Source of the DNA: Desulfobacteraceae bacterium
GTDB lineage: Bacteria; Desulfobacterota; Desulfobacteria; Desulfobacterales; UBA11574
Assembly: GCA_003486165.1 (NCBI GenBank)
Contig: DNGT01000363.1
Span: forward strand, 8,199-17,798
Reading direction: 5' to 3'
Length of the DNA stretch: 9,600 nt
This document shows positions 5,464 through 9,600 of this stretch, one piece after another; the first letter of the stretch is position 1, and each line of letters starts with the position of its first letter. Below the pieces are notes generated by a model. The model was not told the DNA's origin and searched no databases. It worked only from the letters and a program-made list of their open reading frames with translations. The translations under genes and the position numbers were made by a program.

Positions 5464-5790
5464 ATGAGATACCGTGTTGACAATGTTCCGAGGGTCTGGC
5501 GACCATGCTGGCTGGGATTTTCATGGACAGTCGGTACAGTCACTTGGCTCCTTCTGCTTATGCTGCATGCCAGTTGTAAGATAACCATGGTAGGGCGTAT
5601 CGATCTATGGCGTCGCGGCAACTTCATTTACAGTCTTTGGGATAGAAAACCACTTCCGTTTCCTTTTTCACGATTAACGGTAGTAATTAGCGAGCCACTT
5701 GTTGTAACAGAAAACAATTTTGAACAGGCAGCGGAACTTCTTGTAGAAAGAATGACAAACCACAATGAACAGCGTCAAGAGCAGACTTGA
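5464..5790 (+). pseudogene. Internally deleted DUF374 lysophospholipid acyltransferase remnant
   Basis: 108 codons. Residues about 22-55 resemble the start of DUF374 acyltransferases: a hydrophobic segment (T-W-L-L-L-L-M-L-H-A), then K-I-T-M-V-G and N-F-I-Y-S-L-W. The rest matches the C-terminus: W-D-R-K-P-L-P-F-P-F-S-R-L-T-V-V-x-x-E-P-L-V-V plus an E-Q-A-A-E-L-L-V-E-R helix. In full-length members (about 210-230 residues) the first block reads L-W-H-G and carries the catalytic His, while S-W-D-R-F begins the last block some 110 residues later. Here the two blocks meet at one shared Trp, giving L-W-D-R, so the catalytic His and the whole core are missing. A deletion between the two W codons is the simplest explanation. 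It could be expressed as a short membrane protein but cannot be an active acyltransferase. The stop codon lies at the left edge of an attC-like repeat. Confidence 0.6.
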
Positions 5791-5850
5791 CCCCTAATCT
5801 CAATTCAGCGGATCGCAAAAAACCGCGCCCGCTGAAGAGCGTCGTTGGGT
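5790..5850 (+). repeat. Degenerate attC-like site after the acyltransferase remnant
   Basis: TTCAGCGG (5804-5811) pairs with CCGCTGAA (5829-5836) as an 8-bp inner (L-type) stem. To the right is GTTGGGT (5844-5850), an exact match to the integron R' core GTTRRRY. The left partner ACCCCTAAT (5790-5798) only approximates the expected ACCCAAC. The preceding open frame ends at its left edge (TGA 5788-5790), as cassette genes often do. The imperfect outer box keeps confidence low. Confidence 0.3.
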
Positions 5851-6101
5851 GAGAGAAATTAAATGATCGTGAAGGGTATTATAAAAAATGTGCGTTTAAA
5901 ATGATGCGTACCGCAATGGGAAAGTGAAATCCGTTTATGTCTGATTCAGGTTTCGGCTACCTCGAATAAGATCATCCAGCCAGGCGCTTCAGCAGACACA
6001 TAAAACCTTGCGATTTTATGTGCCTGCCGGGCTTTTCGTTATATGCCTTTAAATTTTCTATATATTGTGTTATTCTCCTTTGGTAATCCTGTGAGTCAAA
6101 C
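5851..6101. other. Gene-free stretch with strong hairpin and a GTTATAT core
   Basis: With the preceding attC-like repeat, no gene is seen between 5791 and 6101. GCAG-A-CACATAAAA (5992-6005) pairs with TTTTATGTG-C-CTGC (6014-6027), thirteen pairs and one mismatch around an 8-base loop. It is followed by GGGCTTTTC and GTTATAT (6038-6044), identical to the right-hand core of the attC-like site at 6353-6419. It may be a terminator or the right half of another attC whose left box has decayed. Downstream, TTTAAA (6048-6053), 17 bases and TATTCT (6071-6076) make a weak promoter for the next gene. Confidence 0.4.
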
Positions 6102-6386
6102 ATGATTGAGATCGAGCCGAATTATCAAAAAAGAAATGAATTCAAAAATGACGATCTTGTATGCTACTGTTTTAAGCATACGAAAAGAGATATTGAAAAT
6201 GATTTTATGAAAAACGGTCGATCTCTGATCTACGAAAAGATTGCCTTAGAAAAAAAGAAAGGCGCATGCAATTGCGCTGAGGAGAATCCAAAAGGAAGGT
6301 GATGTTTGGCTGACGTCCACCGGGTGGTGGAAACGATTAAAAAGAAAAAAGCATATAACGAGCGCGTTTACTCGGACACGCGATAA
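6102..6386 (+). CDS. CopZ/BFD-like [2Fe-2S] protein with in-frame UGA (putative selenoprotein)
   Basis: Read from ATG 6102 to TAA 6384-6386, the gene gives 94 residues if UGA 6300-6302 is decoded as selenocysteine, or 66 if it is a stop. The sequence follows the BFD-like [2Fe-2S] domain found at the end of CopZ-type copper chaperones: V-C-Y-C-F-K-H-T (C21, C23), D-I-E-N-D, a helix, then A-C-N-C (C56, C58) and N-P-K-G-R. Relatives continue with C-C-L-G-D-V-R-x-V-V; here the frame reads UGA-C-L-A-D-V-H-R-V-V-E-T, so the UGA stands exactly at the first Cys and the motif beyond it is preserved. A SECIS-like hairpin follows at the right distance. The four CxC cysteines should hold a [2Fe-2S] cluster, and a Sec-Cys pair could be a redox or metal site; that role is inference. 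The N-terminal zinc domain and HMA domain of full CopZ are absent. The alternative is a TGC-to-TGA nonsense mutation. The ribosome site (GTGAG) is weak, and the gene lies between two cassette-like cores. Confidence 0.72.
6300..6331 (+). promoter_or_regulatory. Candidate bacterial SECIS element: UGA plus downstream hairpin
   Basis: After UGA (6300-6302) come 13 bases, then TCCACC (6316-6321), loop GGGT (6322-6325) and GGTGGA (6326-6331): a perfect 6-bp stem whose loop starts 20 bases after the UGA and opens with GG. Known bacterial SECIS elements lie within the coding sequence with the apical loop at roughly this distance and a G in the first loop positions, recognised by SelB. An outer GTT/AAC pair (6304-6306 with 6332-6334) may extend it. 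Structure prediction by eye only. Confidence 0.55.
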
Positions 6387-6419
6387 ACGGCCGCATGGTG
6401 CTAAAGCGCAGTGTTATAT
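6353..6419 (+). repeat. attC-like integron recombination site
   Basis: The outer boxes ATATAAC (6353-6359) and GTTATAT (6413-6419) are perfect inverted repeats, one base from the R''/R' consensus RYYYAAC/GTTRRRY. After short unpaired spacers (GA; AGT), the inner boxes GCGC-G-TTTA (6362-6370) and TAAAGCGC (6402-6409) pair fully except for one bulged G. This matches the attC layout of paired R boxes, unpaired spacer and L boxes with an extrahelical base, closing a 31-base terminal structure. The total of 67 bases is normal for attC. The same GTTATAT core occurs at 6038-6044, so 6039-6413 would be one cassette of about 375 bases. The readthrough frame of the [2Fe-2S] gene ends inside the site at 6386, as is usual for cassette genes. 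No integrase is in the window. Confidence 0.55.
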
Positions 6420-6499
6420 CTAAAACTAAAGCAATAAAATGCCAACAAAAGCAGACAGGTCCGTCCCCAAGCGACAAGCGGACTAGGAAGGAGGCGTGC

Positions 6500-7915
6500 G
6501 TGAAAGTCATCAAGATTGGTGGCGGATGCCTGAACGGAAAAAAAACAATCTCGGCGATCCTGGATCTTCTGTCCGTGAGGGGAAAGGGAAACATCATCGT
6601 AGTCTCGGCACTGCATGGGATCACCGACATGCTGATCGAGGGCATGAAATCCGCCCTCGCCGACGACCAGAACATCCCCGACCTCATGAGCCAACTCAAG
6701 CACCGCCATATGCTAGTGGCCAAATACCTGATCCCCAGCGGGTTGCCACTGCGGGAGTACCGACAGGATCTAAGCCGCATGCTGGCCCAGTTGGAACGCA
6801 TGTTCTACGGGCTGAACTTCACCCGGGAAATTACCCCACGTATCAGCGATCACATCAGCAGTTTCGGAGAGCGGCTTTCAGGCCAACTGTTGTCGGCAGC
6901 CATGCGGGCCAGCGGCACGAGGTCCCTGTACCGAATGCCCCATAAGATCGGTATCGTCACGGATGGCAAATACGGAGATGCCACGGCAAACCTGGTCAAG
7001 ACGGCAAGGAACCTCCGCCAAAACGTCATTCCGACGCTGAAGTCCTCACAGGTGCTGTTCATCCCGGGCTTTTTCGGTGTTAGCGAAAACGGCGAAATCA
7101 CTACCTTCGGCCGCGGAGGCAGCGATTACGCCGCCGCCGTGGTCACTGCGGCATCCGGAGCGGAGATGCTGGAAATTTGGAAGGACGTCGACGGTTTTCT
7201 CAGTGCCGATCCGCGCTTCATCGAAGGTGCGGAGCTCATCCCCGAATTGTCCTACGACGAAGCCGCCGAACTGTCCTACTTCGGTGCAAAAATCCTTCAT
7301 CCGCGCACTGTCGAGCCATTGCGCAAGAGCCGGTTGCCCATCGAAATCCGCAATACCATGAACCCAGACGTAACCGGAAGCCGGGTCACCAACAGAAAAA
7401 TAGTCACCCCCTCCGTGGTCAAAAGCGTGGCCCACACCACCGACATCGGCATCATCAAGATTCATGCTCCGGGAGTCGGCGCCCGGCCCGGAATCTTCGG
7501 CGACGTGTCCACAGCTGTTGCCGAAGGCGGGGTGAACATCAAGTCGGTGGTCACTTCCCAGACGTGTATCAGTCTCCTGCTGGCCCAAAAGGACCTTGAA
7601 TCTGCCCGACAGGCGCTGCAGGCTGCCAGGCCCAGACATTTCCGGCGCCTTGAGAAAGAGGAAGACATTGCACTGGTGAGCATCGTTGGTGAGGGCATGG
7701 CTCGAAAGCCGGGAATCGCCGCACGCTGCTTCTCGGCCGCCGCTGCCTGTAAGGTGAACATCGAGATGATCGCCTTCGGCCCCTCGCCGGTGGCTTGTTA
7801 CTTCATCGTTAAGGAGAGGGATCTGCCGAAAGCGGTGACGGCGATTCACACGACGTTTTTCGAGAACCCCGGGAGATCGGAGGTCGGGCCAAGCCAGACA
7901 TCTGATAATAAGTGA
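6500..7915 (+). CDS. lysC: Aspartate kinase (monofunctional, two ACT domains)
   Basis: The enzyme phosphorylates L-aspartate with ATP, the first step to lysine, threonine, methionine and diaminopimelate. It has 471 residues from GTG 6500, chosen because AAGGAGG ends five bases before it and the protein then opens with V-I-K-I-G-G-G; the frame runs upstream to ATG 6395, but those residues are unlike the family. Motifs are K-I-G-G-G (5-9, where most have K-F-G-G-T/S), S-A-L-x-G-I-T-D (36-43), S-F-G-E-R-L-S (121-127), T-F-G-R-G-G-S-D-Y (202-210), I-W-K-D-V-D-G-F-L-S-A-D-P-R (226-239) and the L-S-Y-x-E-A-A-E-L-S-Y-F-G-A-K-x-L-H-P run (250-268). Two ACT domains (about 315-375 and 390-455) predict amino-acid feedback. 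The W-x-D-V-D-G and G-R-G-G-S-D-Y style resembles the ThrA/AKIII branch. The gene is GC-richer than its neighbours, and its last 12 or so codons run into a GATCGGAGGTCGG repeat-like sequence, which suggests a recently altered C-terminus. Confidence 0.93.
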   Translation: MKVIKIGGGCLNGKKTISAILDLLSVRGKGNIIVVSALHGITDMLIEGMKSALADDQNIPDLMSQLKHRHMLVAKYLIPSGLPLREYRQDLSRMLAQLERMFYGLNFTREITPRISDHISSFGERLSGQLLSAAMRASGTRSLYRMPHKIGIVTDGKYGDATANLVKTARNLRQNVIPTLKSSQVLFIPGFFGVSENGEITTFGRGGSDYAAAVVTAASGAEMLEIWKDVDGFLSADPRFIEGAELIPELSYDEAAELSYFGAKILHPRTVEPLRKSRLPIEIRNTMNPDVTGSRVTNRKIVTPSVVKSVAHTTDIGIIKIHAPGVGARPGIFGDVSTAVAEGGVNIKSVVTSQTCISLLLAQKDLESARQALQAARPRHFRRLEKEEDIALVSIVGEGMARKPGIAARCFSAAAACKVNIEMIAFGPSPVACYFIVKERDLPKAVTAIHTTFFENPGRSEVGPSQTSDNK

Positions 7916-8365
7916 ATAAAAACATTTTAAACAATTATTTTAGAAAGTTGAAATCGATTTCACACGCTAACCTGTGATGATAGAATTCATAGAATGCCCA
8001 ATAATCCGTGTATTAATGCACAATTCCTTGTGAATTTTTAAATATTTATCGTGACTTCCAGGACGTCCTCAAATTATAAAGGACATGGGGGACGTTGGTG
8101 AAAAGTTGAAAAATTTATGTGATCATAAGAAAATTTGCCAATCTTTCATCAACGTCCCCAAAATTCCGGTGTTTGGATATAGACGTTACGAAGTTTGAAA
8201 TTTCGGCCATAATCTGTAAGTCTCACGAAGCGCACCTTTTGTTTGAAGATTGTTGTGAAATTTTCATCTTACAATGGTGTGGCCTGTGAGATCAAATTTA
8301 CATTCTGATTTCTTATAAGAGGGTTCTGAAACTACTTTTACAAAGTGCTGTCGGGGAGACAATCC
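7916..8365. other. Gene-free spacer between aspartokinase and site-2 protease genes
   Basis: No coding region is supported on either strand. The stretch is AT-rich and holds several small palindromes: CACAA/TTGTG near 8019-8032, the perfect AGGACGTCCT (8060-8069), and the 72-bp hairpin element. No clear terminator for the aspartokinase is visible directly after its stop. A promoter for the protease must lie in the last 200 bases, but I cannot place it with confidence. Confidence 0.5.
8088..8159. repeat. 72-bp hairpin element with 16-bp GGGGACGTTG-type inverted ends
   Basis: GGGGACGTTGGTGAAA (8088-8103) and TTTCATCAACGTCCCC (8144-8159) are inverted with a single mismatch. Imperfect pairing continues inward to TTATG/CATAA around a TGAT loop, so almost the whole unit can fold as one long hairpin. 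Short hairpins with conserved GC ends and AT-rich stems resemble REP-like or MITE-like units mobilised by IS200/REP-associated transposases; this assignment is inference. No such transposase is in the window. Confidence 0.55.
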
Positions 8366-8989
8366 ATGGGCCTGCTCAATCTGTTGCTTAAAGATCCGCT
8401 TGGGTTCATCCTCATCGCCATACCGCTCTTGTATTCCATCATTTTTCATGAGTTGGCACATGGATGGGTAGCCTATCTCATGGGTGATCCGACAGCCAAG
8501 TCGCTCGGCCGTCTAAGCCTAAATCCCCTCAAACACCTCGACCCTATAGGCACCATCATGCTCTTTATTTTTGGCTTTGGCTGGGCAAAACCGGTGCCGG
8601 TGAATTTCAACCAACTGCGTGACAGGCACAAGGGAATGATATTGGTCTCTGCCGCAGGGATCATCACGAACATGCTATTGGCGTTTAGTGCTCTTTTTTT
8701 GGATCGGTTGCTGTCCCCTTCGCCCTCAAGTATGCCTGCGGTGCTTCTCTATTATTTTGCTCAGATCAACATCATCCTGGCCGCTTTTAATTTGATTCCA
8801 TTGCCGCCTCTCGACGGGTCGAAAATTCTTATGGGCTTCGCATCCCCAAGCGTCCAAAATTTCCTTTTCCGTCTTGAGCGGTATGGATTTTTTATTATCA
8901 TCGCGCTGCTCTATTTAGGTGTTCTCGACCCTGTAATTCGCTTTTTTCAATGGATGATTTTATCGCTTATCAAACTGTTGTTGCCCTAA
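8366..8989 (+). CDS. Site-2 protease family (peptidase M50) membrane metalloprotease
   Basis: 207 residues from ATG 8366, preceded by GGGGAG at good spacing; an in-frame GTG at 8345 lies upstream of that ribosome site and is less likely. It is an intramembrane zinc protease: H-E-L-A-H (H28, E29, H32) inside the first hydrophobic helix, G-R-L-S-L-N-P-L-K-H-L-D-P-I-G-T (48-63), the highly conserved G-F-G-W-A-K-P-V-P-V-N (70-80), and the third metal ligand in N-L-I-P-L-P-P-L-D-G-S-K (142-153, D150). About five or six hydrophobic segments are present (roughly 12-30, 61-72, 92-113, 124-147, 174-192, 194-206). There is no PDZ or CBS domain, which places it with the short bacterial/archaeal S2P-like proteins rather than RseP. 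The substrate is unknown; the neighbours do not suggest one. All catalytic residues are intact. Confidence 0.92.
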   Translation: MGLLNLLLKDPLGFILIAIPLLYSIIFHELAHGWVAYLMGDPTAKSLGRLSLNPLKHLDPIGTIMLFIFGFGWAKPVPVNFNQLRDRHKGMILVSAAGIITNMLLAFSALFLDRLLSPSPSSMPAVLLYYFAQINIILAAFNLIPLPPLDGSKILMGFASPSVQNFLFRLERYGFFIIIALLYLGVLDPVIRFFQWMILSLIKLLLP

Positions 8990-9101
8990 ATGTCAGCCGC
9001 CTTTCCGTAAAGGAATACAAGGAACGGGGGCAACGCTTGAATAGCGATAAAACAATTTTAAATAATTTTCTCAGCAAGTTAAAAAAAGAAAGGAGAAAAA
9101 C

Positions 9102-9548
9102 ATGAAACTGTCAGAGTACATAACTGCTGATGAAGTAAAAAGAGTCTGCAACGAAATTGGCTTGCGAGACTGGTCCAAAATCACGGATCCCTTTGTTTCG
9201 GATGAAGAGGCATCCACGATTCTCAATATTGTGAATACCAAAGGGATGAATATACCCCTCGAGGCTTTCCGAAAAGGTTTAGAAGTTGAGCTTGAACATG
9301 GAACAAGATTTGAGGATGCAAATGTAACGAACAACCACCCAATCTTGACAGGTAAGATCGTTATCGCACATCTTAAAGAGACTATGGACTATTATGAAAG
9401 AATCGATGTTGCTGAAATGGAAGGCGACCTGTTGAAGGCTATTTTGTCTCGAAATATCGAGAAAATAGAATCAAAGTATAAAAAACTCATCGAAGCCCAA
9501 AACTTACTGAATCAATCGGTTGCTGATCAATTGAAGAAACGGATGTGA
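9102..9548 (+). CDS. DUF5661-family protein
   Basis: 148 residues with AAAGGAG six bases before ATG 9102. The diagnostic block lies at about residues 53-101: A-F-R-K-G-L-E-V-E-L-E-H-G-T-R-F, A-N-V-T-N-N-H-P-I-L-T-G-K-I-x-x-A-H-L-K-E and D-Y-Y-E-R-I, the conserved signature of the DUF5661 family, whose function is not known to me. The conserved E-x-E-H and A-H-L-K-E residues might form a metal or catalytic site; that is a guess. It has an unusual N-terminal region (1-50) and a Lys/Glu-rich helical tail (102-148), longer than the short family members that end near the Y-Y motif. There is no signal peptide or membrane segment. It is AT-rich and separated from the protease by 112 bases, so it probably has its own promoter. 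Confidence 0.8.
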   Translation: MKLSEYITADEVKRVCNEIGLRDWSKITDPFVSDEEASTILNIVNTKGMNIPLEAFRKGLEVELEHGTRFEDANVTNNHPILTGKIVIAHLKETMDYYERIDVAEMEGDLLKAILSRNIEKIESKYKKLIEAQNLLNQSVADQLKKRM

Positions 9549-9549
9549 C

Positions 9550-9600
9550 ATGCGCCTTCACAAAGACTGCTCCTTTTTCGCGGCCTGTGAAACGCGTCGT
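9550..9600 (+). CDS. Possible start of a further gene (partial, weak)
   Basis: An ATG one base after the DUF5661 stop opens a frame of 17 codons to the window edge (M-R-L-H-K-D-C-S-F-F-A-A-C). There is no clear ribosome site, and TTCACA/TGTGAA around 9557-9591 could instead be a hairpin. It cannot be judged without the next bases. Confidence 0.15.
   Translation, partial: MRLHKDCSFFAACETRR

Noticed and set aside
6395..6499. N-terminal extension of the aspartokinase from ATG 6395
   Set aside because: It would start inside the attC-like site and adds residues unlike the family; AAGGAGG and the V-I-K-I-G-G-G opening fix the start at GTG 6500.
7046..7849. 267-codon open frame antisense to the aspartokinase
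   Set aside because: It is a shadow of a GC-rich gene with strong codon bias; the sense strand has all aspartokinase motifs.

Overview
The window reads as chromosomal DNA of a Desulfobacterota-like (sulfate-reducer-type) anaerobe. The supports are a GltD-like flavoprotein followed by an HdrA-like iron-sulfur protein, a CopZ-like [2Fe-2S] protein with an apparent selenocysteine codon, and several short inverted-repeat elements of the kind common in that group. The taxonomic call is inference. Base composition is mosaic: the aspartokinase gene (6500-7915) is visibly GC-richer than the AT-rich DNA around it.

Layout. 1-1047: the end of a GltD/HdrA-like FAD oxidoreductase, then directly abutting it an iron-sulfur protein with an HdrA-like C-terminal half, closed by a probable bidirectional terminator (1085-1109). 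1214-1792 (minus): an OsmC-family protein with a good promoter and a palindrome in its spacer. 2145-2618 (minus): a small secreted protein with five thrombospondin-3-like acidic repeats. 2619-3516: about 900 bases without a convincing gene but rich in inverted repeats (a 140-bp MITE-like element, a 13-bp perfect inverted repeat, a GC stem). 3517-3918: a CheY-like receiver broken by one in-frame TAA. 3991-4509: a cysteine-containing protein of unknown function. 4669-5283: a poly-gamma-glutamate hydrolase (PghP/DUF867 family) gene. 5464-5790: an internally deleted remnant of a DUF374 lysophospholipid acyltransferase.

5790-6419 looks like decayed or divergent integron-cassette DNA. Two identical GTTATAT core boxes (6038-6044 and 6413-6419) bracket one short gene, and the second belongs to a well-formed attC-like fold (6353-6419). 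The gene inside (6102-6386) is the most interesting object here. It is a CopZ/BFD-like [2Fe-2S] protein in which UGA replaces the first cysteine of the family's C-terminal CC-L-x-D-V motif; the frame stays open across it, and a hairpin with a GG-containing loop lies 20 nt downstream. This fits a selenoprotein that a standard gene caller would truncate at 66 residues.

6500-7915: aspartokinase with two ACT domains. 7916-8365: spacer containing a 72-bp hairpin element. 8366-8989: a site-2 protease (M50) membrane protein. 9102-9548: a DUF5661-family protein. No integrase, transposase, tRNA, rRNA or CRISPR array is visible. Apart from the first two genes there is little sign of one coherent operon; the window is a series of short independent units separated by repeats.
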